64,000 nucleotides of DNA from Sphaerotilus microaerophilus (GCF_023734135.1 NZ_AP025730.1:4030001-4094000), one strand, 5' to 3'; counted from the first letter of the stretch, positions 34,650 to 45,579 are shown. Notes: generated by a model not told the origin, from the sequence alone. Numbers and translations are program-made.

Positions 34650-36856
34650 GCGGATGCTCCCTGCGCCGGGCCGACCACGATCAGCGCATCCAGCGCCAGC
34701 ACGCGGTCGGGGTAGGCCACCAGCGGGTTGACGTCGATCTCGGCGATGGCCGGGTTGGCCCGCATCAGGGCACCGAGGGTGGCCACGACGTGGGCGATGG
34801 CCGCCACGTCCACCCCGGTCGCGCCGCGGATGCCTGCCAGCATCGGCGCGGCCTTCAGGCGCTGCAGCTCCGCGACGATGTCGGGCTCGGCCAGGTCGGG
34901 GGGGATCAGGCGCACATCACGGAGCGCCTCGATCCACACCCCACCCAAGCCGACCAGGACGACCGGGCCCCACGCCGGGTCGTTCCTGGCCCCCACCACG
35001 AGCTCCAGGCCCCTGGATCCCATCGCCTCGACGAGCACACCGTCCAGGCCACTGCCCGGGACACCACCCAGGGTGAGATCGGGGCGGTGTGTCGCCAGGT
35101 TGTCCATCAGCGTCACCCAGCCGGCACGCAACGCGGCGGCATCCGCCAGCCCCACGATCACGCCGCCCACGTCGCTCTTGTGCGGCAGGCTGCTGGCCTG
35201 CGCCTTGATCACCACCGGCCAGCCCAGGCCCTCGGCGATGGCCACCGCCTCGTCCGCCGTGCGCGCCAGGCTGCCGTGTGGCACCGCGATGCCGGCCGAG
35301 TTGAGCCAGGCCTTGCCCTGGTATTCGGGATAGATGCCATTGGCCGGCGCAGGCCCGGGCAGTCCGGCATCAGGCAAGGGCCGAGCGGCGAATTCATCCG
35401 TCCGCGCGGCGCGCTCCAGCGCCTCGGCGTACTGCGCCACCCGTTTGAGCGCCCGCAGCGCGCGGTCGGCCGAGCGGAAGAACGGCACGCCGCTGGCACG
35501 GATGGCCTCCAGGAAGAAGGGTTCCACCGGGCCGGCGTCACCGGTCAGCACCAGCACCGCCGGCTTGGGGCAGCGGCCCAGCGCCGGCACGATGTGATCG
35601 GCCTTGTCGCGCTGGGCCATCACCGGCCCCACGGGGATGCACAACACCACGCTGCCGACGGCGGGGTCGGCCGCCATCGTGTGCACCAGCTCGCCGATCA
35701 GGCCAGGCTGGCGCACGCCGATGGTGGTGTAGTCCAGCGGGTTCTCGGCCACCGCGTAGCTGGGCAGCTTCTCGGCCAGTGCCTGCACGGTGGGCGCGCC
35801 CAGCGCCGGCAGGTCCAGCCCGATGCCGTCGGCCAGGTCCAGCGCGATGTTCTTCATCGCCCCCGAGCCCGTCACGAAGGCCGCGCCACCCGCCGCCGGG
35901 CGGGGGTGGCTGAGCAGCACCGCGGTGGTGTCGAAGAGCTCGTCGAGCGTGTCGACCACCACCACCGCCTCGCGCTGCAGCAGCACGCTGGCGCTGGCAT
36001 GGTCGCCCGCCAGCGCGCCAGTGTGCGAGGCGGCGGCATGGCGGGCGCGCTCGCTGCGCCCGGGCATCAGCAGCACGATGGGCTTGCCCAGCTCGCGGGC
36101 CCGGCGCGCCAGACTCAGGAACAGCCGCGGGCGGCGGACCTGCTCGGCATAGACCGCGATGACCCGGGTGGCCGCGTCATCCAGGTAGGCGGCCAGCACG
36201 TCCTCGACGCCCACCGAGGCCTCGTTGCCGGTGGAGAACTGGCAGGTCAGCGGCAGACCACGGCCGGTGAAGGCATCGCGCAGCGTGGCGGCCATGAAGC
36301 CGCTCTGCGCGATGATGCCGATGCCACCGTGCCCAGCCTCGGCGGCACGGTAGGCGTCGCGCTCCAGCAGCTCGAAGGTCACCGGCACGCCGGCCGCGAA
36401 GTGGGTGAAGCCCATGCAGTTGGGGCCGATGAGGAGCATGCCGGCGGCCTCGGCCACCGCGGCCAGTTCGGCCTGCTTCGCCCGGCCTTCGTCGCCCGTC
36501 TCCGCATAACCAGAGGCGAACAACACCGCCGCATGGCAGTGCCGCGCCCCCAAGCTGCGCACGGCGTCGAGCACGCCCGCCTCGGGAATGGCCAGCACCG
36601 CCAGGTCGATGCCCTCGGGCAGCTCGTCCACTGTCTTCACGCAGGCCCGCCCACCGATCTCCGCACTGCTGCGGCTGACCAGGTGCAGCGCACCGGCAAA
36701 ACCGAAGCGCTCCACGTTGGCGAGCACGAAGCCGCCAAAGGACCGCGGGTCGGCCGACGCACCCACCAGGGCGATGGAACGGGGCTGCAGCACCCGGCCC
36801 AGCGGGCGGGCGGCGTCCGGCATCCGGGCCGGCACAGGACTTGTATTGTTCGCCAT
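34646..36856 (-). CDS. Acyl-CoA synthetase, ADP-forming type, fused alpha-beta
   Basis: A 736-residue enzyme of the acetate-CoA ligase (ADP-forming) / succinyl-CoA synthetase superfamily. The N-terminal CoA-binding domain begins RSIALVGASADPRSFGGFVL; the phosphohistidine loop is ARHAAASHTGALAGDHASA; the C-terminal ATP-grasp part starts near residue 520 with GIAVPHGSLARTADEAVA and WPVVIKAQASSLPHKSDVGG. It makes an acyl-CoA from a free acid with ATP. The start is uncertain: 36856 is used, while an in-frame ATG at 36886 overlaps the palindrome at 36868-36885; neither has a strong ribosome binding site. First gene of the minus-strand run. Confidence 0.88.
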
Positions 36857-36867
36857 GGGACGAAGTC

Positions 36868-36885
36868 TGGCATACACAAATGCCA
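36868..36885. promoter_or_regulatory. Palindrome TGGCAT-N6-ATGCCA, candidate GntR operator
   Basis: A perfect six-base inverted repeat with a six-base centre lies just before the synthetase start. A degenerate related pair, ATGCCA and TGGTAT, lies near 37066-37086 before the gntR start. Position in front of both divergent runs fits a site for the GntR/FCD regulator encoded at 37120. Binding is inferred. Confidence 0.5.
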
Positions 36886-36948
36886 TGATCAACACACCAG
36901 AAATTCTGCAAAGGCATCCAGATACCGGTGTTTACCCGTGGGCATTTC

Positions 36949-36983
36949 GGGTGAAACGCGGGTTAACCCGCGGGTTTTCGCCC
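36949..36983. promoter_or_regulatory. Perfect 16-bp palindrome with extended arms in divergent promoter region
   Basis: CGCGGGTTAACCCGCG at 36957-36972 is perfectly self-complementary. The flanks GGGTGAAA and TTTTCGCCC extend it to a 35-base imperfect palindrome. It lies midway between the synthetase and gntR starts, away from any coding sequence. It could be an operator for a dimeric regulator or a cruciform element. Confidence 0.55.
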
Positions 36984-37119
36984 ACTCAGGCGATCATCTC
37001 GATCCCAATAAGCCCGGATTCAGCCCATTTCAGGCCAGTCATCCGCATGCTCATGACTTTCCCTAGGTATGCCACAAATGATGTTTGGTATTCTTTAGAC
37101 CTCGCTTCCAGGAACACCC

Positions 37120-37872
37120 ATGCCAAACCCCCCGTCGAACGAACCGCCCGACGCCGCCGAGGGCGAGCTGACCTCCGATGACACCCGCCCCCGCCCCGGG
37201 GGTCGCGCGGCCGACATCCGGGCCACTCTGCAGGACGAGATCGAGTCGGGTAAGTTGCCCCCCGGCGCCGCGCTGGACGAGCGGGCGCTGGCCGCGCGCT
37301 TCGAGGTCAGCCGCACCCCCGTGCGCGAGGCGCTCCAGCAGCTGGCCGCCCGCCATCTGGTGCGCATCGCGCCGCGCCAGGGGGTGACGGTGGCGCGGCT
37401 GTCCATCGGCAAGGTGCGGGCGATGCTGGAGTTCATCTCCGAGCTGGAGGCCCTGGCGGCCAAGCTGGCCGCGCGCCGGGTCGACGACGAACTCAGCCGC
37501 CGCCTGGACGACACCCTGGCGCGCTGCCAGGAGGCGGCCGTCAGCGGTGGCACCGCCGAGTACACCCTGGCCAACGCGCTGTTCCACGAGGCCATCTACG
37601 CCGGCAGCCGCAACGAGTACCTGGCCGAGCAGATCCGCCACGCGCGCCGGCGCATCCAGCGCTACCGCGTCAAGGACTTCCAGAACAAGCAGCAGATCGC
37701 CCGCTCGCTGCAGGATCACCTGAAGATTGCCCGCGCCATCCAGTCCGGCGACGAGGCTGGCGCCTGGCAGGCCATGCACCTGCACGTGCCGGTGGGCTCC
37801 TCGGGCTTTTCCGAGTTCCTGGCCACCGTGCCGATGAGCTTCTTCGATGCCGAATCCGGAGACCCCGCATGA
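37120..37872 (+). CDS. GntR-family (FCD) transcriptional regulator
   Basis: A 250-residue regulator with an N-terminal disordered, Pro-rich 30 residues, a winged helix (ATLQDEIESGKLPPGAALDE, then EVSRTPVREALQQLAARHLV as recognition helix) and a C-terminal FCD ligand domain, where FHEAIYAGSRNEYL, DHLKIARAIQSGD and MHLHV carry the His/Asp residues that usually bind a metal and a carboxylate effector. It is the first gene of the plus-strand run and divergent from the minus-strand run, so it probably controls both. Its stop overlaps the next start by four bases. Confidence 0.9.
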   Translation: MPNPPSNEPPDAAEGELTSDDTRPRPGGRAADIRATLQDEIESGKLPPGAALDERALAARFEVSRTPVREALQQLAARHLVRIAPRQGVTVARLSIGKVRAMLEFISELEALAAKLAARRVDDELSRRLDDTLARCQEAAVSGGTAEYTLANALFHEAIYAGSRNEYLAEQIRHARRRIQRYRVKDFQNKQQIARSLQDHLKIARAIQSGDEAGAWQAMHLHVPVGSSGFSEFLATVPMSFFDAESGDPA

Positions 37873-38267
37873 CCCACCCCAAGCGTCCCAAGCGCTCCCT
37901 GCAGGTCCCGAACGTCGGCCACAAGGCGCCCATCCCTCTGGGTGCCCGCGTCGGCAACCTGATCTGCTCCTCGGGCATCGCCGGCAAGGACCCGGCCAGC
38001 GGCGCCCTGCCCGCCGACGCCGCCACGCAGGCAGCGCACGCCTTCACCAACCTGCGCGCCCTGCTGGCGGCGGGGGGTGCGTCGCTGGACGACGTCGTGC
38101 GCCTGAGCATCACGGTGAAGGACGACTCGGTGCGCGAGGCGGTCAACGCCCACTGGCTCGCCGCCTTCCCCGACCCCGACGACCGCCCGGCGCGCCACAT
38201 CGGCGTGCACGACCTGCAGCACGGCATGTGGCTGCAGCTCGAAGTCCTGGCCATGGTCCAAAGCTGA
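37869..38267 (+). CDS. RidA-family protein
   Basis: A 132-residue RidA/YjgF-family protein. Typical features are an early PIPLGARVGNLICSSGIAGK strand-turn, AFTNLRALLAAGGASLDDVV in the middle and the trimer-interface DRPARHIGVHDL near residue 107. The canonical RidA Arg105 of enamine/imine deaminases appears to be Arg in the DDRPARH segment. In catabolic clusters RidA-like proteins often hydrolyse or tautomerise reactive intermediates, so a deaminase role should not be assumed. It is coupled to gntR by a four-base overlap. Confidence 0.85.
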   Translation: MTHPKRPKRSLQVPNVGHKAPIPLGARVGNLICSSGIAGKDPASGALPADAATQAAHAFTNLRALLAAGGASLDDVVRLSITVKDDSVREAVNAHWLAAFPDPDDRPARHIGVHDLQHGMWLQLEVLAMVQS

Positions 38268-38298
38268 ACCGCTCGCATTCGCTTCGAAAGGATTCCCC

Positions 38299-39306
38299 TT
38301 GATCATCGATTCCCACGCCCACGTGGTGATGCCGCCGCAGAGCCTGAAGTTCATGTCCGAGCTGGTCGGCGGCCGCGGCAACCCCTCGGTCGACCCGAAG
38401 ATCCCCGACGAGGCCATCCACAAGGTGGCCACCGAGGTGGTCAAGATCATGGACAGCGTCGGCACCGACCTGCAGTTCATCTCGCCGCGCCCCTACCTGC
38501 AGATGCACTCGGTCAAGCCGGCCAAGGTCAGCGAGATCTGGGCGCGCCACTGCAACGACGTGATCGCCCGCGTGGTGGCCTGCTACCCGGACCGCTTCCG
38601 TGGCGTCGCCGGCCTGCCGCAGTTCATGCACGAGAGCCCGGCCGAGCGCTGCGTGGCCGAGCTGGAGCGCTGCGTCGAGCAGCTGGGATTCGTCGGTTGC
38701 CTGATCAACCCGGACCCCACCGAGGGCAGCGAACTGCCGCCGCCCGGCCTGGGCGATCCGTTCTGGCACCCGCTGTACGCGGCGATGGAGCGGTTGCAGG
38801 TGCCCGGCCTGATCCACTCGGCCGGCAGCTGCACGCCGCGCGAGAGCTACACCCTCAAGTTCATCAACGAGGAGAGCATCGCGGTGATCTCGCTGATCGA
38901 CAGCGACACCTTCCAGAAATTCCCCAACCTGAAGATCGTCGTGGCCCACGCCGGTGGCGCGATCCCCTACCAGATGGGGCGCTTTCGCAGCTGGAGCGTG
39001 CGCCGTGGCGAGAAGGTGAGCTTCGACGAGCAGCTGCGCAAGCTCTACTTCGACACCTGCAACTACAGCCAGGACTCGATCGAGCTGCTGTTGAAGGTGG
39101 CCGGGGTGAAGAACGTGCTCTTCGGCACCGAGAAGCCCGGCACCGGCAGCGCGCGCGACCCGATCAGCGGGCGCGACTACGACGACATGAAGCCGGTGAT
39201 CGAGAACATCGGCTGGCTGTCGGCCGACGACCGCGCCGACATCTTCGACTGCAACTGCCGCCGCGTGTACCCGCGCGCCTTCCGCAACTACACCGATCCG
39301 TCCTGA
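38299..39306 (+). CDS. Amidohydrolase-superfamily hydratase, LigJ-like (4-oxalomesaconate hydratase-like)
   Basis: A 335-residue TIM-barrel protein of the ACMSD/LigJ branch. The metal ligands are visible as DSHAH (His6, His8), HSAGSC near residue 174, VVAHAGGAIPYQMGRF near 214 and the acidic residue in LFGTEKPGTGSARDP near 275. The last block followed by YDDMKPVIE and RRVYPR is strongly reminiscent of LigJ, which hydrates 4-oxalomesaconate in the protocatechuate 4,5-cleavage pathway. Related decarboxylases (gamma-resorcylate, ACMSD) are alternatives. Together with the LigB-like and RraA genes on the opposite strand it would complete a cleavage-hydration-aldol sequence. Confidence 0.82.
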   Translation: MIIDSHAHVVMPPQSLKFMSELVGGRGNPSVDPKIPDEAIHKVATEVVKIMDSVGTDLQFISPRPYLQMHSVKPAKVSEIWARHCNDVIARVVACYPDRFRGVAGLPQFMHESPAERCVAELERCVEQLGFVGCLINPDPTEGSELPPPGLGDPFWHPLYAAMERLQVPGLIHSAGSCTPRESYTLKFINEESIAVISLIDSDTFQKFPNLKIVVAHAGGAIPYQMGRFRSWSVRRGEKVSFDEQLRKLYFDTCNYSQDSIELLLKVAGVKNVLFGTEKPGTGSARDPISGRDYDDMKPVIENIGWLSADDRADIFDCNCRRVYPRAFRNYTDPS

Positions 39307-39348
39307 GCTGCGTTTCCTGCAGCCCGCCAACGATCCGAGGAGACCGCC

Positions 39349-40587
39349 ATGCCCATGACCAAGGAAGACAACGACCTGGTGACCCGCGTCGAGAACGGCG
39401 CCCCGCTGGGGGAGATGATCCGCCAGCACTACTGGCTGCCGGCCATCCCGTCGTCGAAGCTCGAAGCCGGCGGGCGCCCCTTCCGCGTGCGCCTGCTCGG
39501 CAAGAACTACGCCGCCTTCCGCGCCGGCAACGGCACGGCCGGCGTGATCGACGAGGCCTGCCCGCACCGCCGGACCTCCATGCTGCTGGCGCGCAGCGAG
39601 GAGGACGGCCTGCGCTGCATCTACCACGGCTGGAAGATCAACGTGACGGGCGTGCTCGACGAGGCGCCCAACCACAGCGGCGACCAGCAGCAGTTCTGCA
39701 AGCACATCCGCACCAACCAGTACAGCGTGGTGGAGCGCGGCGGCATCGTCTGGGTCTGGCTGGGCAAAGGCGACACCGCACCGAAGTTCCCGGAGCTGCC
39801 CTTCATCGACCTGCCCGAGGACCAGCGCGCCGTCACCAGCGTGGAGGTGCCGACCAACTGGCTGCAGGGCGTGGAGGCGTCGATGGACTCCTCCCACGTG
39901 GGCGTGCTGCACGAGTCCACCACCAAGCTCACGGCGGGCAGTGGCAACGAGCGCCTGATCATGACCAAGGCGCTGGCGCCGCGGCTGGAGTTCGAGGAGC
40001 GGCCCTACGGCTTCCGCTACGCCGCCATCCGCGATGTCGGCGAGGACAAGTTCTACGCGCGCATCAACAACTTCGTGATGCCCTGGTACGGCCTGATCTG
40101 CGCGCCCTACGAGAAGGGCCCGGCGATGGTGTTCTTCTCCACCCCGGTGGACGACGTGACGCACCGCGCCTGGTTCGTCAACTTCAACGAGCATGCCCCC
40201 CTGGGCCCGACCATCATCTCCACCGCGCCGGATGTGTGGAACTCCCCGCCGGTGCCCGAGGGCGGCGCCGCCAACAACTGGGGCCAGAACCGCGACCTGA
40301 TGAAGCGTGGCCACGCCAGCGGCTTCCCGCAGCACCTGGCCACCGAGGACTTCGCGATGTTCCTCGGCCAGGGCCCGATCTACGACCGCAGCGACGAGCA
40401 GCTCTGCTCGGCCGACGGCGCGGTGCTGCGGGTGCGCGCCGCGATCCTGAAATCGGTGCGCGAATTCATGGCCGGCAAGCCGCCGACGCTAGCGACCCAC
40501 CCCGAGCTGGACTACCGCCAGGCCCGCTCGGTGGGCGGTGTGCTGCCCAGCGGCAGCGACTGGCGCGTGCTGGCCGAGCAGGCATGA
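39349..40587 (+). CDS. Rieske non-heme iron oxygenase, phthalate 4,5-dioxygenase/VanA-like
   Basis: A 412-residue oxygenase component. The Rieske cluster ligands are Cys71, His73, Cys90 and His93 (CPHRR, then CIYHGW, spacing CxH-x16-CxxH). The mononuclear iron site is in ASMDSSHVGVLHES, with an Asp and two His. Length and order match the one-component alpha-subunit class that contains phthalate 4,5-dioxygenase and aromatic O-demethylases. It needs electrons from the reductase encoded two genes downstream. The reaction, dihydroxylation or demethylation, cannot be told apart here. Its stop overlaps the next start. Confidence 0.92.
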   Translation: MPMTKEDNDLVTRVENGAPLGEMIRQHYWLPAIPSSKLEAGGRPFRVRLLGKNYAAFRAGNGTAGVIDEACPHRRTSMLLARSEEDGLRCIYHGWKINVTGVLDEAPNHSGDQQQFCKHIRTNQYSVVERGGIVWVWLGKGDTAPKFPELPFIDLPEDQRAVTSVEVPTNWLQGVEASMDSSHVGVLHESTTKLTAGSGNERLIMTKALAPRLEFEERPYGFRYAAIRDVGEDKFYARINNFVMPWYGLICAPYEKGPAMVFFSTPVDDVTHRAWFVNFNEHAPLGPTIISTAPDVWNSPPVPEGGAANNWGQNRDLMKRGHASGFPQHLATEDFAMFLGQGPIYDRSDEQLCSADGAVLRVRAAILKSVREFMAGKPPTLATHPELDYRQARSVGGVLPSGSDWRVLAEQA

Positions 40588-41579
40588 AAGGCGTGGCCAT
40601 GCTCCGCCGCCGCCGTCTCCTCGCCACTGGGGCCGCTGCGGCTGCGGCCTGGGCTGCCCCGACGCTGGTGCGGGCGCAGGGTGACCGGCCGATCCGCATC
40701 CTGCTGGGCCTGCCACCCGGCGGCGGCACCGACGCCATCGCCCGCGCGATCGCCGACCGGCTGCCCGCCGAGCTGGGCCAGCCGGTGATCATCGACAACA
40801 AGGTCGGCGCCGGCGGGCGCTTTGCCGCCGATGCGCTGATGTCCGCCGCGCCCGACGGCCTGACCTGGATGATCGCGCCCAATGCGACGCCGACCTTCCA
40901 GGTGCTGGTGTTCGGTGCGCAGCTGAAGTGGAACCTGTTCCGGGACTTTGCCCCGGTGGCGGCGCTCACCTCCTACCCGCTGGGCATGGCGGTGAGCCCG
41001 GCCACCGGTGCCAGCAACGCCCGCGAGTTCATCGACTGGGTGAAGAAGAACCCCAAGACCGCCAGCTTCGGCACGCCGGGGCTGGGCGGCCAGAACCACT
41101 TCCTGGGCGTGCAGCTCGCCAGGGAAGCCGGCATCGACCTGCCGGTGACGCCCTACAAGGGCACGCCACCGATGGTCACCGACCTGGTCGGCGGCCACGT
41201 GCCGGCGGCCATCAGCCTGATGGACGGCCTGCTCAAGCACCACCGTGCCGGCCAGGTGAATGTGATTGGCCTCTTCACCGAGAAGCGCTCGGAGCTGATG
41301 CCCGACATCCCCACCTTCGCCGAGCAGGGCATCAAGGTCACCAGCGGCGAGGGCTGGACCGGCATGTGGGCCCCGGCGAAGACACCGCCGGCCGAGCTGG
41401 AGCGCATGCAGCGCGCGCTGCAGAAGGTGCTGGCGCAGCCGGCGCTGCGCGACGTGCTGATCAACAAGCTGTCCGTCATGCCGGACTTCCGCCCCGCGGC
41501 CGAGATGGCCGCCCGCCAGCGCGCCGAGCTGGCGCACTGGGAACCGATCATCAAGGCCTCAGGCTTCAAACCCGAATGA
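40584..41579 (+). CDS. Bug/TctC-family periplasmic solute-binding protein (second)
   Basis: A 331-residue periplasmic binding protein with an Arg-rich signal peptide (MLRRRRLLATGAAAAAAWAA, cleavage near residue 34). The mature start RPIRILLGLPPGGGTDAIAR and VIIDNKVGAGGRFAADALM are diagnostic for Bug proteins. It is only moderately similar to the other copy at 31223. It is embedded between the oxygenase and its reductase, overlapping both by four bases, so its ligand should be the oxygenase substrate or a close precursor. The ATG at 40584 is chosen; an internal ATG at 40599 is also possible. Confidence 0.92.
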   Translation: MKGVAMLRRRRLLATGAAAAAAWAAPTLVRAQGDRPIRILLGLPPGGGTDAIARAIADRLPAELGQPVIIDNKVGAGGRFAADALMSAAPDGLTWMIAPNATPTFQVLVFGAQLKWNLFRDFAPVAALTSYPLGMAVSPATGASNAREFIDWVKKNPKTASFGTPGLGGQNHFLGVQLAREAGIDLPVTPYKGTPPMVTDLVGGHVPAAISLMDGLLKHHRAGQVNVIGLFTEKRSELMPDIPTFAEQGIKVTSGEGWTGMWAPAKTPPAELERMQRALQKVLAQPALRDVLINKLSVMPDFRPAAEMAARQRAELAHWEPIIKASGFKPE

Positions 41580-42592
41580 GCACCGCCCTGCTGACCTTGC
41601 GCGTGCGCGCGCTGACCTGGGAGGCCGAGGGCATCCTCGGCATCGAGCTGGTGCCGCTGCAGCCCAACACGCTGCTGCCGGCCTTCGAGGCCGGCGCGCA
41701 CATCGACCTGCACCTGCCCGGCACGGGCAGCGCGACACACCCGCCCGATGCGGGCAGCGGGCCGCACATCCGCAGCTACTCGCTGCTGAATGCGCCGGGC
41801 GAGCGACAGCGCTACTGCATCGCGGTCAACCTCGATGCCGCCAGCCGCGGCGGCTCGCGCTGGATCCACGAGCAGCTGCGCTGCGGCCAGACGCTGACGG
41901 TGGGTGCGCCGCGCAACAACTTTCCGCTGAACGAGGCCGCGCCGCTGTCCGTCTTCTTCGCGGGCGGCATCGGCATCACGCCCATCCTGGGCATGATCCG
42001 GCGCCTGGAGGCCATCGGCCGGCCTTGGCGGCTGCACTACGCCACCCGCAGCGCCATCCACGCCGCCTACGTGAGCGAGCTGCAGGCCCTGTCCGAAGCC
42101 GGCCAGGCGGGCGGGCGCGACGGCGCGCTGGACCTGCATGTCGACGCCGACCGAGGCCGGGTGCTGGACATCGCCGGCCTCATCGCCGCGCTGCCAGCTG
42201 GCACGCACGTCTACTGCTGCGGCCCGTTGGGCATGCTGGGCGCCTTCGAGGCGGCCACCGCCGCCCTGCCCCGCGAGCAGGTGCACCTGGAGTACTTTGC
42301 CGCCAAGGAGGCCGCCGCCACCGACGGCAGCTACGTGGTGGAACTGGCCCGCAGTGGCCGGACCGTGCCGGTGCAGCCGGGCCGAACTCTGCTCGAAAGC
42401 CTGGAAGGCGCCGGCGTGGAGGTGCTCTATTCCTGCCGCGAAGGCATCTGCGGCACCTGCGAGGTCAAGGTGCTGGCCGGCACCCCCGACCACCGCGACC
42501 TCGTGCTCAGCGAAGCCGAGCGCGCCGCCAACAACCGCATCATGGTCTGCTGCTCCGGCGCCAAGACCCCCAAGCTGGTCCTCGACCTCTGA
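41576..42592 (+). CDS. Phthalate dioxygenase reductase/VanB-type ferredoxin reductase
   Basis: A 338-residue three-domain reductase. The FMN part has IRSYSLLNAPGERQRYCIAV near residue 63, the NAD(P) part has FFAGGIGITPILGMIRRLEA near 125 and YCCGPLGMLGAFE near 210, and the C-terminal plant-type [2Fe-2S] domain has CREGICGTCEVKVLAG plus a distal Cys in RIMVCCSG. This order (FMN, NAD, ferredoxin) is that of PDR and VanB. It passes electrons from NAD(P)H to the Rieske oxygenase. Its ATG overlaps the stop of the Bug gene, so oxygenase, binding protein and reductase are one translational unit. Confidence 0.93.
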   Translation: MSTALLTLRVRALTWEAEGILGIELVPLQPNTLLPAFEAGAHIDLHLPGTGSATHPPDAGSGPHIRSYSLLNAPGERQRYCIAVNLDAASRGGSRWIHEQLRCGQTLTVGAPRNNFPLNEAAPLSVFFAGGIGITPILGMIRRLEAIGRPWRLHYATRSAIHAAYVSELQALSEAGQAGGRDGALDLHVDADRGRVLDIAGLIAALPAGTHVYCCGPLGMLGAFEAATAALPREQVHLEYFAAKEAAATDGSYVVELARSGRTVPVQPGRTLLESLEGAGVEVLYSCREGICGTCEVKVLAGTPDHRDLVLSEAERAANNRIMVCCSGAKTPKLVLDL

Positions 42593-42608
42593 AACAGAGC
42601 TCCCATCC

Positions 42609-43430
42609 ATGTCCGAAGCCCTGATCACCTACGAACTCGACGGCCCGGTGGCCCTGATCGGCCTGAACCGCCCCGACAAGCGCAACGCCATCAACGACGC
42701 CCTGGTGGACGAACTGAACGCCGCCGTTCAGCGCGCCCATGAGGATGCCAACGTCATCGTGCTGCACGGCCACGGCAGCAACTTCTGCGCCGGCCTGGAC
42801 CTGGCCGAAGCCCTGGCGCGCGCCAGCGGCAAGATCACGCCGCCGCGCAAGCGCCGCCGCCACAACTGGCACATGGTGTTCGACCAGATCGCGCGCGGGC
42901 CGATTCCCGTGGTCGCCGCGCTGCACGGCGCGGTGGTGGGCGGCGGGCTGGAGCTGGCCACCGCGGCGCATGTGCGGGTCTGCGACGAGACCGCCTTCTT
43001 CGGCCTGCCCGAGGGCCAGCGCGGCATCTTCGTCGGCGGGGGCGGCACGGTGCGCATCCAGCGCGTGGTGGGCACCACGGTGATGATGGACATGATGCTC
43101 ACCGGCCGCCTGCTCAACCCCGCCGAGGGGCTGCAGGAGCACATCGTGCGCTATGTCACCCCCGCCGGCCAGGCGCTGGCCAAGGCGAAGGAGCTGGCAC
43201 AGCGCATCGCGCAGAACACCATCGAGACCAACTGGAAGATCGTCAATGTACTGCCACGCATCCAGGATGTGTCGCACGACGACGGCCTGTTCTTCGAGCA
43301 GCTCAATTCCGCAATGGCCCGCCCGCCCGAGGTGGAGCAGCGCCTGCGCGAGTTCGTCGAGGGCAAGGCGAAGCCGCTGGTCGCCAAGGACGAGGCCAAA
43401 GACGCCGGCGCGCCGGGAAAGGGCGCCTGA
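42609..43430 (+). CDS. Crotonase-family enoyl-CoA hydratase
   Basis: A 273-residue crotonase. The first oxyanion-hole strand is HGSNFCAGLDLAEALA, the second VAALHGAVVGGGLELATAAH, and a catalytic Glu is expected in FFGLPEGQRGIFVGGGGTV. A basic insertion KITPPRKRRRHNWHM near residue 78 is unusual. The C-terminal 20 residues are charged and poorly conserved. It lies before a 3-hydroxyacyl-CoA dehydrogenase gene, so the pair would catalyse hydration and oxidation of a CoA thioester. A lyase or decarboxylase role cannot be excluded. Confidence 0.87.
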   Translation: MSEALITYELDGPVALIGLNRPDKRNAINDALVDELNAAVQRAHEDANVIVLHGHGSNFCAGLDLAEALARASGKITPPRKRRRHNWHMVFDQIARGPIPVVAALHGAVVGGGLELATAAHVRVCDETAFFGLPEGQRGIFVGGGGTVRIQRVVGTTVMMDMMLTGRLLNPAEGLQEHIVRYVTPAGQALAKAKELAQRIAQNTIETNWKIVNVLPRIQDVSHDDGLFFEQLNSAMARPPEVEQRLREFVEGKAKPLVAKDEAKDAGAPGKGA

Positions 43431-43431
43431 G

Positions 43432-44799
<1,368 letters not shown>

Positions 44800-44823
44800 A
44801 CCTCGATACGAAAGGAAGCAAGC

Positions 44824-45570
44824 ATGGGACGACTCGACGGCCGCATCGCAGTGGTGAGCGGCGCGGCCTCCGGCATGGGCCAGGGCGCGGCGCTGAAGCT
44901 GGCGCAGGAGGGCGCCCTCATCGAGATCCTCGACCGCAATGACGCCACGGAAACGATCGCGCTGATCCGCGAAGCCGGCGGCGAGGCGGCGGCCTCGATC
45001 TGCGACGTCACCGACGAGGCGCAGATCCGCGCCGCCGCCCAGGCGGTGGAGGCGCGGCGCGGGCGCATCGACATCCTGGTGAACAACGCCGGCATCCTGT
45101 CGGGCCGCAAGCCCTGGCATGAGTTGGAGCGCGAGGAGGTGGACCGCTTCCTGCAGGTCAACTTCATGGGCTACTTCCTGGTCAGCCAGGCCTTCTACCC
45201 GCTGCTGCAAAAGAGCAGCGCCGGGCGCATCATCAACGTCGCCTCGCGCACCTACTACCTGGCCAACCCGGGCCAGATGGCCTACGTGGCCAGCAAGGGC
45301 GCGGTGATGGGTTTCACCCGCGTGCTGGCCAAGGAGCTGGGGCCGGAGAACATCACCGTCAACGCCGTGGCACCGGGCATGATCGCCACCGAAGGCACGC
45401 TGGCCAACTCGCCCGAGGAGGCCTTCGACCGCGTGATGCAGAACCAGGCCATCAAGAAGCGCGGCCAGCCGCGCCACCTGGCCGGGCTGATCGCCTTCCT
45501 GGCCAGCGACGAGGCGGAACTGATCACGGGGCAGTTCATGCTCTGCGACGGCGGTGGTTACCTCCTCTGA
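44824..45570 (+). CDS. Short-chain dehydrogenase/reductase (classical)
   Basis: A 248-residue SDR. The NAD(P) motif is SGAASGMGQGAALKLA, the structural motif is LVNNAGILSG, and the catalytic Tyr and Lys are in AYVASKGAV with the Ser in INVASRTYY. FabG-like length and the PGMIATEGTL and TGQFMLCDGGGYLL ends complete the fold. Asp in LDRNDATE after strand 2 points to NAD rather than NADP. A clear GGAAG lies before the ATG. The substrate is a secondary alcohol or ketone of the pathway. Confidence 0.9.
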   Translation: MGRLDGRIAVVSGAASGMGQGAALKLAQEGALIEILDRNDATETIALIREAGGEAAASICDVTDEAQIRAAAQAVEARRGRIDILVNNAGILSGRKPWHELEREEVDRFLQVNFMGYFLVSQAFYPLLQKSSAGRIINVASRTYYLANPGQMAYVASKGAVMGFTRVLAKELGPENITVNAVAPGMIATEGTLANSPEEAFDRVMQNQAIKKRGQPRHLAGLIAFLASDEAELITGQFMLCDGGGYLL

Positions 45571-45579
45571 GGACGCACG

